64,000 bases of DNA from Agrostemma githago (GCA_958450325.1 OY288256.1:11115057-11179056), one strand, 5' to 3'. Counted from the first letter of the stretch, positions 24,609 to 34,241 are shown. Translations and numbers: made by a program. Notes: generated from the sequence alone by a model not told the origin.

Positions 24609-25690
24609 GCATAGTGATGATGATTTTTCATATTAGTCGTCGTCGACATTGCATACAGTTGTCTGTTGACAGATGACAAGTTGTTTGTTTGTTTTTGGTA
24701 GGGGGAGGGTTTCAACGGGAATGGTCGAGTGTACCTGGAGAAGCACCCTAAGCTGAATGTGAAAGTGGTAGACGGGAGCAGTTTAGCAGTTGCAGTAGTG
24801 CTTAACAGCATTCCTGTAGGAACTTCTCATGTTGTGTTTAGAGGCAGCTTGTCTAAGCTTGTTTATTCCGTTGTCTCTACTCTCTGTCACCGGGGCGTTG
24901 CAGTGAGATCCTATCCTATGCCATCTGTTACTCGATCATTTGCACAATCATACGAGTAATTCATAAGTAGTAATCGATCGATCTCTTGTTTTAAATAAAT
25001 AAATAAATAAATTTCAGGTAACAGCAATGAAGAAAGACGAGTACGAGAAACTGAAGAAAGGTGTTCCTTCGGAAGATACCAACAATTTGGTCCATTCCAC
25101 AAAATGCTACACTCATAAGGTCTTTACAATTTTTTCTTCTGCCTTGAAATTATCAAGTATACAAACTTACATATATAGACGTAGAATCATTTGGTGATGT
25201 ATGTTGCTGCAGGTATGGTTAGTGGGAGAAAGTTTGACGGAGGCGGAGCAGAAAATGGCTTCAAAAGGGACTCTCTTTATTCCAATCTCTCAATTCCCTC
25301 CCAAGAAAACAAGGAAAGACTGCACTTATCTCAACACTCCAGCAATGTTGGCTCCCAAGTCTTTCGGCAACTTGCATGCTTGTGAGGTCTGTCCACTCTG
25401 ATCTCCTCCCTCATTTCCTCTATCGCATTACTCTCTCATAATCCAATCCAATCCAATCCAATCTCCTCATTCTTACAAAACAAATGTATTTATTTTTGTG
25501 GATTGATTGATTGAATGATGAGCAGAACTGGCTGCCAAGGAAGATGATGAGCGCATGGCGCGTCGCTGGGATAATCCATGCTTTAGAAGGCTGGAATGTC
25601 AATGAATGTGGCGATACCATGTTCGACATCAACAAAGTTTGGGAAGCTTCTCTTAGCCACGGATTTCGCCCCGTCTCCTCCCTCGCTTAA
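12303..25690 (+). CDS. CER1: CER1 alkane-forming enzyme, ten exons
   Basis: CER1 acts with CER3 in the endoplasmic reticulum to turn very-long-chain acyl chains into cuticular-wax alkanes. Exons joined by eye at GT/AG sites: 12303-12362, 21742-21962, 22046-22278, 23647-23866, 23963-24338, 24459-24566, 24702-24902, 25018-25119, 25213-25386, 25526-25690. They sum to 1860 nt, 619 residues, close to the usual roughly 625. Exon 1 encodes TPGILTHWPWEPLGIFK, the conserved CER1 N-terminus. The fatty-acid-hydroxylase-type histidine boxes are intact: HRALH (145-149), HSHHH (158-162) and HSLHH (247-251). The C-terminal WAX2 domain follows, with NWLPRKMMSAWRVAGIIHAL near the end. All phases match and no stop is seen. 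CER1 is preferred to CER3 because of the complete histidine boxes and the YHSHHHSSIVTEPIT stretch. Intron 1 is unusually long (9379 bp). Confidence 0.93.
12455..12709. mobile_element. Stowaway-like MITE
   Basis: Begins TA-CTCTCTCTATTTCATC and ends GGGATGGAGGGAG, forming an imperfect inverted repeat of about 28 bp with further matches inside (TTTTCATACA against GTACGAAAAT). The right-hand TA is degraded. It lies about 90 bp after the end of exon 1. The interior phrase GATCTTGTTTAAATTGTC recurs in the copy at 18407-18653. Confidence 0.6.
12745..12790 (+). repeat. Second copy of the exon-1/intron-1 junction sequence
   Basis: A stretch of about 21 identical bases (TTTTTAAGG, then TTATTTCTTCTT) that spans the exon-1 splice donor at 12355-12375 recurs about 390 bp downstream. 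The coding part of exon 1 is not repeated, so this looks like a local duplication, with a duplicated donor-like GT. Whether the second donor is ever used is unknown. Confidence 0.5.
14246..14345. repeat. GGGTCGGG-rich dispersed repeat, copy 1
   Basis: Starts CTAGGGTTGGCAATGGGTCG and consists of GGGT/GGAC/CCCGA words. An inverted relative at about 17175-17350 ends GATCCATTGTCATCCCTAG. The shared border phrase suggests a dispersed repeat family of unknown type. Confidence 0.45.
14711..15210. repeat. Long (TTA)n microsatellite region
   Basis: Near-continuous TTA/ATT/TTAA repeats interrupted by short AT-rich stretches and a (TTG)n run at about 15117-15140. The purest block is about 15140-15207. 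It lies inside the TAA-flanked TIR element in CER1 intron 1. Confidence 0.9.
15753..15841. repeat. 46-bp tandem duplication
   Basis: The unit beginning AATTACCACTTAGAAATAAA and ending CACAAGATTT occurs twice in direct succession, almost without change, indicating a recent local duplication. Confidence 0.8.
17175..17350. repeat. GGGTCGGG-rich dispersed repeat, copy 2 (inverted)
   Basis: Rich in CCCGGACCCGG and GGGTCCCGGATCC words, ending TCATCCCTAG. In reverse complement it starts CTAGGGATGACAATGGATCC, parallel to the copy at 14246. Confidence 0.45.
17640..17885. repeat. MITE-like repeat with GAGACGGTCTCTCA ends
   Basis: Begins near AGACGGTCTCTCAATAA, which folds with TTATTGAGAGACC, and ends near AACCGTCTCTCAGGAGACC. 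The ends share the CCGTCTCTCA word in inverse orientation. Borders and target duplication are unclear. Confidence 0.35.
18005..18197. mobile_element. Stowaway MITE
   Basis: Flanked by TA on both sides (18003-18004, 18198-18199). The left arm CTCCCTCTGTTTCTTTGAT pairs with the right arm ATCATAGAAACGGAGGGAG, giving a terminal inverted repeat of nearly 30 bp. No coding capacity. Confidence 0.85.
18407..18653. mobile_element. Diverged Stowaway-like MITE
   Basis: Left arm CTTCAGTTTGATTGTTT, right arm AAACAATCAAATAGAATAG..., inside TA-like borders. The interior shares GATCTTGTTTAAATTGTC with the MITE at 12455-12709, so the two are members of one family. Confidence 0.5.
18660..20610. other. CER1 intron 1 stretch without recognised features
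   Basis: AT-rich sequence. One 88-codon open frame at 19150-19416 has no recognisable domain and is probably chance. I see no conserved exon-like segment. Confidence 0.5.
20613..20871. mobile_element. Stowaway MITE with long TIR
   Basis: Flanked by TA (20611-20612, 20872-20873). The left arm CTTCCTCCGTTCAAGTCC and its continuation AAGCTTCCC pair with GGGGAAGCTTGGACTTGAAC and GGAGGGAG on the right. The near-perfect arms suggest a fairly recent insertion. Confidence 0.9.
21047..21635. mobile_element. TIR element rich in GTGTCGGACAC words
   Basis: Ends CTAGGTTGCACGGACAC and GTGTCTATGCAACCTAG are inverted repeats. The word ATGACAC lies directly outside both ends (21039-21045 and 21636-21642) and looks like a target duplication. 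Subterminal copies of GTGTCGGACAC fill the left 200 bp and the right 80 bp. Size and duplication length would fit hAT or Mutator-like non-autonomous elements; I cannot decide. Its right end is only 106 bp from CER1 exon 2. Confidence 0.65.
22669..22935. mobile_element. Stowaway MITE in CER1 intron 3
   Basis: Flanked by TA (22667-22668, 22936-22937). Left arm CTCTCTCCGATCCATTCAAT, right arm AATTGAATCGATGGGACGGAG. It lies in the 1368-bp third intron, well away from the splice sites. Confidence 0.75.
23373..23452. repeat. Small inverted repeat (TACGGAGTAGTAA arms)
   Basis: TACGGAGTAGTAA at the left and TTACTACTCCGTA at the right enclose about 54 bp in CER1 intron 3. It could be a miniature MITE or a foldback. 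Confidence 0.5.
24574..24607. repeat. (TTA)n microsatellite in CER1 intron 6
   Basis: About eleven uninterrupted ATT/TTA units starting eight bases after the exon 6 donor. No LINE sequence adjoins it. Confidence 0.9.
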
Positions 25691-26241
25691 CTCGGCTATA
25701 CACTCATACATGCTACACTACAATACTTGCTCGGCCGGGCCGGGCCGGGCCGGGCCGGGCCGGGTTTAATTTATCCTACTTAAGGTCTAGATCAGTGAAG
25801 CACTTAATTACTTGTTACTCCATACACATCTATTCTAAGTTTATGTACTTATATAATGTTCGAATGTTTATTTTCAAGGGTAATTTTCATTTTTAATGGA
25901 TTTTGTTTTTCGTTTCTACGATCTTTATCTCAACTTCACCGGGCAACTCGAAAATTGGGCGAACATAAACCTACTTGATGAAGTTTGAAGTGGTCGCTAC
26001 GATTTAAAACCTCATTTCCTCAACAAAATTCGTCCCCAAAACAATGTTTACATTCTTCAACATCTTAGCCCAAGTTTATACATAAGTTGTTTGTACAGAT
26101 GCCTTAGCATATTCGGAGTAAATCCTCCATATTTCACAAGTGTCGTCGCACGCGTACGGTACAAAACAGTGATAAATAACTATAGATGAAAAATTATTGG
26201 CGAATAACGACATTGATATAAGTGTCGTTACGTGATGGACT
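25691..26241. other. CER1 3' UTR and downstream intergenic DNA
   Basis: No open frame of note. It holds the CER1 3' untranslated region (with the CGGGC array) and AT-rich DNA up to the target-site copy GGACT at 26237-26241. Confidence 0.5.
25732..25764 (+). repeat. (CGGGC)n pentamer array in the CER1 3' UTR
   Basis: Six or so uninterrupted CGGGC units start 42 bp after the CER1 stop codon, almost pure GC in otherwise AT-rich DNA. In the transcript they could form a stable structure. Shorter CCGGG runs occur in the copia LTR at about 39150. Confidence 0.85.
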
Positions 26242-26800
26242 TGTTAGAGTTAATGCTTCAAAAGAAGCTCATTTAAGTGGAATTAACTATCCCACATGGA
26301 TCATTTATGACTACTAAACTATGTTTATATATGACCCATTAAATTGCTCCACTAGTGGTGTACAAGAGAGGACTACGTACACCATGCACGCGCGCGCGCG
26401 CCGTGCCGAGCACGAGCCGGACTTTGGGCTTTGGGCTTTTGTAGAGCGCCTGCGGCGCACCGCTTGCGGGTAATTTTTAGTAGTCGGATGAACTCTTGCC
26501 CTTGCTCCACTATATAAACTACCCTTCCCTTCATCTCAGTCACACATCAAACATACTCAACTCTCATACAGTCTTCAACCGTTCTTCACCTACACTGAAG
26601 TTACGGTATAGTTGTGGAATCCTGGGAGTTGAGTGCCATTGAGGCCGTGTGTAGCAGACGTGCCATTGAGGCCGTGTGTAGCAGACGGGGCATAAATCAA
26701 CTTTAGGACAGTGACGTTTGTCGCGACACAGCTTCTGTTCTCGGTTTCAGATAAGATCTAACCCTTCTCTATCTCTACTTCTACTACTACCGTGATAACA
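26242..26800 (+). repeat. Copia 5' LTR
   Basis: TGTTAGAG...GATAACA. It has a (CG)n run at about 26388-26402, a TATA box TATATAAAC at 26511 and a 27-bp unit (starting TGCCATTGAGGCCG) present twice at 26634-26687 but once in the 3' LTR. TAAATCAACTTTAG at 26693-26706 is complementary to the sequence just downstream of this LTR. Confidence 0.9.
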
Positions 26801-26802
26801 AT

Positions 26803-26816
26803 CTAAAGTTGATTTA
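26803..26816 (+). other. Candidate self-complementary primer-binding site
   Basis: CTAAAGTTGATTTA begins two bases after the 5' LTR, where copia elements normally have the initiator-Met site TGGTATCAGAGC, which is absent. The 14 nt are perfectly complementary to 26693-26706 in the LTR (and to the matching site near 39450 in the 3' LTR). Self-priming is known for the Tf1 element of fission yeast. Function here is an inference. Confidence 0.5.
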
Positions 26817-26831
26817 ATTTCGTTTATCATC

Positions 26832-28175
26832 ATGGTTGGTAGTCCTGTTAGTGCTGTTCTCTCTACTCCTCCTCCTCCTGTTGTCACTTCCGTTCCTACT
26901 GCTATTGTTCATAACCCTTTCATACCCGACATGTCCAGATTAGAACTTTTTGATGGAAAAAATTACCGTATGTGGTCGGATAAAATGGAATTTTTTCTAA
27001 CTCAATTAGGGGTCGTTTATACACTTACAAAAACTGAGGCTCCAGAAAATTCGGGTAGAGATTTTGGAACGGATAATGTTACTTGTAGGGGAATGTTATT
27101 GCATTATATGACTTCTTCTTTGTACTTGATTTACAGTAAGTTTAAGAAGGCTACTGAAATTTGGGATGCTCTCAAAACCAAGTATGGTTCTGATGATTAT
27201 GGAACAAAAAAGTATGCTTGCAGTCGTTGGTTAAACTTCAAGCTAGTCGATGAGAAACCCATTTTAGATTAAGTTCATGAATATGAAAATCTATGTGCAG
27301 AGGTAATGGCGGAAGGTATGAAAATTTGTGAAGTTTTTCAGGCTAATTGTTTATTAGATAAACTTCCGGTTTCTTGGGAAAATTATGTTCGTAGTATGAA
27401 ACACAAACAAAAGGATTTTACTCTTTTAGAACTAGTGTCTCATATAAAGATTGAGGAACAAAACCGTATACAGACTTTAGGCAAACAAGTCGAACACTCT
27501 TCTTCCATGGCTAATCTGACCGAGTCTAAGAATCACTACAAGAGTCAGAAACGGGGTAACAAGTCTTCTAATCAAGTTCATGGGACTAGAAACCAAAATA
27601 CCTTCAAACGGGATGGCAAAGGGGATTCTAAAGGTGAAGGTAAACGGGAATTTAAGGGTAATTGTTTCACATGTGGTAAACCGGGTCACTCTTCTAGATT
27701 TTGTCCCGAAGGCTTTTCTCCTGCTGGTAAACGGAACCCCAATAAATCTCATGTTAATCTTACTGAACAAGATGACGATATTATTGCTGCTGTTGTGTCA
27801 GAAATTAATTTAGTAAGCAATTTTTCCGAATGGGTTGTTGATACCGGCGCTACAAGGCACATCTGCTCCAATCGGGATGTTTTCACGGATTACTCTCAAG
27901 TACCAAGTGGGGAATGCGTATTTATGGGAAACTCTAGCACCGTGAAGGTACTTGGTAAAGGGAAAGTCATTTTGAAGCTCACTTTCGGTAAGACTCTTGA
28001 ACTTAATAACGTGCTACATGTTCCTGATATACGAAGAAATCATATCTCTGGAGCTTTATTAAACAAAGCAGGTATCAAATTAGCTTTCGAATCTGATAAA
28101 CTTGTGCTCACTAGAAATGGAAATTTTGTTGGTAAAGGCTTTTGTAATGGTGGATTATTTGTACTAGATATATAG
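26832..28175 (+). pseudogene. Copia gag and protease, degenerate
   Basis: Gag begins at ATG 26832 with a Pro/Val-rich start, then the UBN2/gag-type region (FDGKNYRMWSDKMEFFL). An in-frame TAA at 27270 breaks it and the frame resumes directly (HEYENLCAEV). A CCHC zinc knuckle CFTCGKPGHSSRFC lies near 27664. The aspartic protease motif WVVDTGATRHICSN lies near 27830. The frame ends at 28175 because an apparent extra TA in a TATATA run shifts it out of frame with integrase. Confidence 0.9.
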
Positions 28176-29559
28176 AAGTTATTAATAAGAATTTGTCCGC
28201 TTCTGTTTATATTGCTGAGTCTGTTTCTTTGTGGCATGCTAGGCTAGGACATGTGAATGTGACCTCCATTAAGAACATGAAAAAGCATGACCTTATTTCT
28301 GACTTTAGCGACACAAATTTTGATAAGTGTGAAATATGTGTCGAAGCTAAGCATGCTAAAACACCCTTTAATAAATGTGTGGAACGTTCTACTACGCTTC
28401 TTGAGCTAATTCACTCGGACTTAGCTGACTTTAAGAACACCACAAGTAGGGGTGGGAAACATTACTATATCACTTTTGTGGATGATTTTTCTCGCTACAC
28501 TAGGGTCTATTTATTAACGACCAAAGATGAGGCTGAAGACAAGTTCATAGAGTTTAAAGCCGAGGTTGAAAATCAATTAGACCTTAAAATAAAACGAGTA
28601 AGATCTGACCGGGGAGGTGAATACGACGGTAATCCACTTAGTGATTTTTGTAAGACCCATGGTATTATACATGAAAGGACTGCCCCCTATGCACCCCAAC
28701 AAAACGGTGTTGCCGAACGCAAAAACCGATCACTTAAGAATATGATGAATGCAATGTTGTTGAGTTCTGGAATGCCTACGAATATGTGGGGTGAAGCAGT
28801 TCTTTATGCATGTCATGTTCTGAATCGTGTACCTCATAAGAAAACAGGTAAGACTCCTTATGAGCTGTGGAAAGGATACAAGCCCAATCTCAAATACCTC
28901 AAAGTGTGGGGGTGCCTGGCGAAGATCGGGATTCCAACGTTTCAAAGGAGCAAAATTGGACCGAAAACTATAGACGGAATCTTCATCGGCCATGCCATGA
29001 ATAGTGTCGCTTACCGCTTCATTCTTAAAGATTCGTCCGGTTTCGGGGCCATAAAAGAATCTAGAGATGCAGAATTTTTTGAGCATATTTTTCCTATGAA
29101 AACTAACTCTTTGGCTCCTGTTGTTGCAGCGCGTCCCCCTACTCCTGCGGTGGTTCCCGAGGAACCTCGAAGGAGCAAACGATCCAGGACCGAAACCAGT
29201 TTTGCTCCAGATTTCGTGACCGCTTTCCTTGCCGAAACGAGTTTAGTTGATGAGTATGTTGTAAATGTTTTTATGCTCGAAACAGATCCTAGAACTTATA
29301 AAGAGGCTATGAGCTCCATTGATTCCACCTTTTGGCTTCAAGCCATTAATAGTGAAATAGAGTCTATTATGAGTAATAACACTTGGGTGTTAACAGATTT
29401 ACCTAGGGGTTGTAAACCCCTAAGTAATAAGTGGGTGTTTAAAAAGAAACTCAAACCTGATGGCTCAGTTGTAAATTTAAGGCCAGACTTGTTGTATGTG
29501 GTAATCGTCAAACGAAAGGTTTGGATTTCTTTGATACTTTACTCACCTGTTACTAAAGT
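28176..29559 (+). pseudogene. Copia integrase and start of reverse transcriptase
   Basis: The integrase zinc finger is H-H-C-C (WHARLGH ... CEICVEAKHAK). The catalytic triad lies in LIHSDL, FVDDFSRY and QQNGVAERKN. The RT N-terminus is WLQAINSEIESIM and LSNKWVFKKKLKPDGS. Two single-base indels (about 29470, a loss, and 29541, a gain) shift and then restore the frame. The coding sequence is cut at 29559 by CACTA element 2 and resumes at 37109. Confidence 0.9.
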
Positions 29560-29587
29560 CACTACTACAAATCTCTATGAATCTCGA

Positions 29588-29870
29588 CGCTTTTTCCTTT
29601 GATTTTCGACGCTTTAAAGCGTCGGGAATTATATTCCTGACGCTTCAGAAAAGCGTCGGGTTTTGGGGCGTCATGAATTTCTGACGCTTTTAAGTGTCAC
29701 TAATCTCGACACTTTCTTGTGTCAACAATTCAAACCGACACTTTATGGCGTCAAGATTTCTGATGCTTTTATGTGTCAAGAATTCAGAGATTGACACTAA
29801 TGTGCGATAGGAAAAAATTGGCGGTAACTAGCCTTGACGCAAAAAAGCGTCAAGATTTACTTTAAAGGAA
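29588..29870. repeat. CACTA-2 left subterminal repeats
   Basis: Repeated GACGCTT...AAGCGTC inverted words, for example GACGCTTTAAAGCGTC, and degenerate GACACTTT/AAGTGTC versions further in. They are presumed binding sites for the element's own TNP1-class protein. Confidence 0.75.
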
Positions 29871-31099
29871 ACGACCCACAATTCCTTTTTTTACATATTG
29901 ACAGACAAAAGGATATACAATAAACCTTCAACATTTTTACCGTAAATTAAATATAATACAAAATAAATAAAAAACAAAAAAAACAAGTATCTAACAAAGT
30001 TAAATAAAATAAAATAAAATATTAAATAATAACCAATACACGTAGTATCGTAGTGTACGATTGTCAATCATGCAAATATAGTATCATGATTGATCCAATA
30101 ATGTCTCGTACACAATGGAAGGCTGAAAAAATTACGTGAAAATATCTGCTCTCAAACATAATTGAGTACGTACTAAATTAATAACTCAATCTAATATCGA
30201 TCGAAAAGAAAAATATATGTAACAAAATGTCTCAACACGAGTATTAAATAACAAAATTCGCGTGCATGCAACAACAATCGTCTTAATTAATAGAATAGTC
30301 TGGGAATAAGTTCTTGCAATTACTCCGACGGATAGTCATCTTTTGTAGAACCTGAAACCTACAAAATAATAACCAATTTATATGAGCACAAACGTGATGA
30401 AAGGTTAAGATTAGGATGGCAAGCTTAGATAACATTAAGATGAAAGCTTCTAGGTTCGCGCGCATTTGTCATGTTTGATGACAAAAGTAGTTTACACAAG
30501 CGTATACACAACATTACTATATAGTGCCTCAAAGGCATGAAAGGAGACAAGATCTGAACAGACTAATCAATAATTCAGTCATACAGGCTGTTTCGGGAAG
30601 CTTAACGAAGCATAGAAGAGACGTTAAAAAGGAACAGAACAGAAAAGGTTACACCCAAGATCAAAGATCCCAAATAAGATTTCTTCTCCTAGACTTGTTT
30701 CACATTCAACAATTTTGCAATGTAGATCCTGCATAAATTCCAGAGGAAAGTCCATACAGAAGACTAAATCACATCTACGGAAAGGGCAGAAAGGTCCGAT
30801 TACGAGAATTCCGTAACGAAGCAATATGATATCATAAATTCATAACCTAGGTAGTTAATCCTACAATAAGAATTCCATAACGAAGCAATTCCTAAGTATA
30901 TGCTTATGATAGTAAGACTTACTACTATTCCATAAGCCATATATATAGTATATACTATAATTATTCTGCATAATCCATTGTCCATGTTTGCCGATACGGA
31001 GTACAATTTTGCTTCATTCAGGTCAGTATTTTTGTTTTGGAGCTCTTTTGTCAATGTAATGCAAGTATACAAAATTATATATAATGTAGGGTGTAAGAT
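29871..31099. other. CACTA-2 left internal non-coding region
   Basis: AT-rich interior sequence. A 70-codon plus-strand frame at 30524 and a 60-codon minus-strand frame at 30283 have no recognisable domain. Confidence 0.5.
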
Positions 31100-31935
31100 T
31101 ACCTCTTGATTTGCCGTATGTAAGACATTTCTTGCAAGACTTAGATACTCAATTGGTGCCTTTCCAGAACTTACAGCATCCAAGATTTGGCCTAACTGTC
31201 CAGACATCACCTTCTATAATTAAGCATGAGAATCATTCTTCATTTGTAATTCTTCTTGTTTCTCCACCAATGCCTTATTTTCCTTAGTCAGATTAGTGAC
31301 AACTTTTTCCATCTTCTGTATGACTAAGGTATTTTTCTCATCACTGTCAAAATTTTCTTTCCTTAACACTCTATGCACTCCAGATATATCACTTTTTTTC
31401 ACGCCAAATCCGTATCCTAACGGGCGTGATACATCACTCACACACATCAGCTTATCAAATGCTTCATTCTCAAGTTGAATGCGAGATTTTTTGTTACTTG
31501 GATTGCAATCAATTTCATTCTGAATATATGCTTCGGCGTCCGCCTGAGTCAAAATAAATTTATCACTTCAAAAAGTAAAAAAAAAAAAAACAATGTAGTT
31601 AATATCATAAAAAGAAACAACAAGTCCAGCTTGATTTAATATATATTACCCAAATATCTTCGGTATCTGTGCCTTTAACAAATGTATCGTCTTTTTTCCG
31701 ATGGGTACGCTCAAAAATTTCGAGATTGCTTGGCTCTCTTTTGTTCTCATCTTCCTGTACAATACAATAAATTAAAATTAGTTATGATAATCTATAATAA
31801 CAAAATATTACAAATGACAAGATGGAAAAAAAAATATTACAAAGGTAGCTCGAACATCAGCATAGCTTGTAGACCCTGTCGTATGAGCATGATTTTGGGA
31901 TGCTCGTGCATCTTTCCCACATTCAGCAAATTTCT
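31100..31935 (-). pseudogene. TNP1/Ptta-like CACTA protein, partial exons
   Basis: Four blocks resemble plant Ptta/En/Spm proteins. 31840-31935: KFAECGKDARASQNHAHTTG then STSYADVRATF. 31640-31757: EPSNLEIFERTHRKKDDTFV. 31220-31552: TQADAEAYIQNEIDCNPSNK with a C-terminal coiled coil (TKENKALVEKQEELQMKN). 31100-31210: MMSGQLGQILDAVSSGKAP. The blocks are separated by AT-rich introns. The expected N-terminal region is missing because tnp2 sequence lies directly upstream. Confidence 0.7.
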
Positions 31936-31962
31936 ACATTAAGACACGTATGCGCGTTTTTA

Positions 31963-33912
31963 CTATAGGTCACATATAATAAATACATTAATATTATCCT
32001 TCTTACAATATCTTCCTTTAACGTCATCCCTACTCTTATCCATATCCAATAGTGTTCCCAATATATTATCACACACATTCTTTTCAATGTGCATAACATC
32101 TAAATTATGTCTAAGAGGATTGTGTTCCCAATAGGGCAATTCAAAAAATATGCTCTTTTTGTTCCACAAAGTACCTCCATCATCATCCTCATCATCATTT
32201 ACAAAGTTAGTTGAGACACCTACTTCCCTTGCCCTATTTTTTCTCTTTAATCGTTTTGTGGTCTTCCCATACACATAGTCAATTCCTTCTTGTTGCCTCA
32301 ACACATCTGATCCACTCATAGACTCTGGAGCACTACCATAAACATTGATTCCATCAAACAAATGACCTTGGGAGCGATAATGATGATCATGGGGTAACCA
32401 TTTTCTATGCCCAACATAACAAATTTTACCACCAAACCTACTCGAGTTCGTTGAGTGAGTGCAACGAGGACAAGCATCATAACCTATAGTACTCCACCCA
32501 GATAACATAGCGTACGCAGGAAAATCATTGATAGTACTATGCAAAGCTGCTCGTAATTTGAAATTTTTCCTCGTATGTGCATCAAAAGCATCAACACCCT
32601 CCCATAACATTTTCAACTCATGAAGTAAAGGTTTTAAATATACATCAATATCAATACCCGGACTAGATTTTCCTGGAATGATACATGATAATATAAACGA
32701 TGATGGTTTCATGCACAACCATGGAGGTAGGTTGTAGGGAATCAATATAACGGGCCAAGTGCTATATGTTGTATTCATTAAACGATAAGGGTTAAACCCA
32801 TCAGTTGCCAAAGCTAACCTGACACTTCGAGGATCAGAGGCAAACTCGGGGTATCGAGAATCAAATTCTTTCCAAGCTGACCCATCAGAAGGGTGTCTAA
32901 TCTTTCCATCTTTCACACGATCTTTATGATGCCACCACATGTCTTCTGCCGTTTTAGATGACATGTATAATCTTCTTAGCCTAGGTATTAAGGGAAAATA
33001 TCTCATTACCTTGGCTGCTTCTCTCTTCCTAGGTTGACCCTTCCCTTTGTCATTAGTATTACCTCTCTCGCTTATTGTTATTTTCCATCTTGATACGTGG
33101 CATACATGACACTTATCATTGTCGGAGAATTCCACCCAATAAAGCATACAATTGTTTGGGCAGGCATGGATCTTTTTGTATCCAAGGCCCAAATTATTGA
33201 TTATTTTCTTGCCCTCGTAGTATGATGATGGGAACTCTTTAATTTGTGGAAAAGCTTTAAGCAGTAATTCAGTTAACATATTGAAGGACTCATTAGGCCA
33301 GTGAAACATACACTTGATATGAAACAAATGTAAAAGAAACGACAATTTCGAGAAAGTTTGACACCCTTTGTAGAGCTCTTCTTTTGATGATTCTAAAAGT
33401 TTTTGGTACTTTTCATCATCTTGAATGTTGTTTGGTCTAGGGGTTTCATCATACACATCATCATCCTCAAAATCATATTCATGGTCAAAGTCAGAATCAT
33501 TTTCATGATTAGAGTCATCACCATAATTCATTTCCCCAGTCACATCGTCGACCTCATAACCATAAGAAAATTGATCACCACCAAAATAAGTTGCATTTAG
33601 CAAACCTTCCATGTCATCTTGACCTACGACGGATCCTTCACCACTACTCTTAACATTATTAACTTCTTGCAAATTATCTAGAACATTGTCTTGACCATGC
33701 CAAATCAAGTTTGTATATTTTTGATAAAAACCCTTAAACAAAATATGTCCCTCGACCTGATTAAGTGGCAACCAATAACGCAACATACAACTTTTACACG
33801 GACACTTGGTTTTTCCTTCAACTAGATTTGTCTTAGCTAGCTCAATAAACTTTAGACAACCAGCTACATATTTTGAGTGACCATTTGGCAATCTTATCCA
33901 GCTCATATCCAT
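31963..33912 (-). CDS. Truncated TNP2 transposase of CACTA element 2
   Basis: A 649-codon open frame. Residues 1-85 form the transposase-associated domain (MDMSWIRLPNGHSKYVAGCL, KCPCKSCMLRYW). An acidic linker follows, with a run of Asp/Glu at about 120-155. Then comes the tnp2 domain: RLRRLYMSSKTAEDMWWHH, LALATDGFNPYRLMN, YDACPRCTHSTNSS and HNLDVMHIEKNVCDNILGTL. The frame ends about 25 residues later, so the C-terminal third of the family, including the later catalytic acidic residue, is absent. A donor-like GTAAGA at the end of the frame may be a splice site. Probably inactive. Confidence 0.88.
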   Translation of the reverse strand: MDMSWIRLPNGHSKYVAGCLKFIELAKTNLVEGKTKCPCKSCMLRYWLPLNQVEGHILFKGFYQKYTNLIWHGQDNVLDNLQEVNNVKSSGEGSVVGQDDMEGLLNATYFGGDQFSYGYEVDDVTGEMNYGDDSNHENDSDFDHEYDFEDDDVYDETPRPNNIQDDEKYQKLLESSKEELYKGCQTFSKLSFLLHLFHIKCMFHWPNESFNMLTELLLKAFPQIKEFPSSYYEGKKIINNLGLGYKKIHACPNNCMLYWVEFSDNDKCHVCHVSRWKITISERGNTNDKGKGQPRKREAAKVMRYFPLIPRLRRLYMSSKTAEDMWWHHKDRVKDGKIRHPSDGSAWKEFDSRYPEFASDPRSVRLALATDGFNPYRLMNTTYSTWPVILIPYNLPPWLCMKPSSFILSCIIPGKSSPGIDIDVYLKPLLHELKMLWEGVDAFDAHTRKNFKLRAALHSTINDFPAYAMLSGWSTIGYDACPRCTHSTNSSRFGGKICYVGHRKWLPHDHHYRSQGHLFDGINVYGSAPESMSGSDVLRQQEGIDYVYGKTTKRLKRKNRAREVGVSTNFVNDDEDDDGGTLWNKKSIFFELPYWEHNPLRHNLDVMHIEKNVCDNILGTLLDMDKSRDDVKGRYCKKDNINVFIICDL

Positions 33913-34240
33913 GACTACAATATAAAATAAGACACTTAAATAATAAAATTAATAGTTTATACGCAAATTATATATAGAGAAGGAAAAAAGATCACAAATT
34001 ATCGAGTCATTATTTGAAAATAAAAAATTAAGTCACGAGAAGATAAAACCAAATATATTTATAAGCATCGAAGAGTGCATATACGATAGCGATAAATATA
34101 TCTACCATGGATAACGAGAAAGTTCATATGTGAGAGGATACAATAAAAACCCGCAAGGTACCTTACGAAATCACTCCAATCCATCAATTACCGTGACAAA
34201 ACAAACATACGAACATCAATTTTTAAACAAATTATAGAGA
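33913..34240. other. CACTA-2 tnp2 upstream region
   Basis: AT-rich, non-coding; presumably leader or intron of the minus-strand tnp2 gene. No clear promoter motif was identified. Confidence 0.4.
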
Positions 34241-34241
34241 A

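Noticed and set aside
24449..24811. 120-codon minus-strand frame opposite CER1 exons 6 and 7
   Set aside because: It is a shadow of the CER1 coding strand and includes a poly-Asn run from the intronic (TTA)n.
26803..26816. Standard initiator-Met primer site for the copia element
   Set aside because: TGGTATCAGAGC is absent; the sequence there matches the element's own LTR instead.
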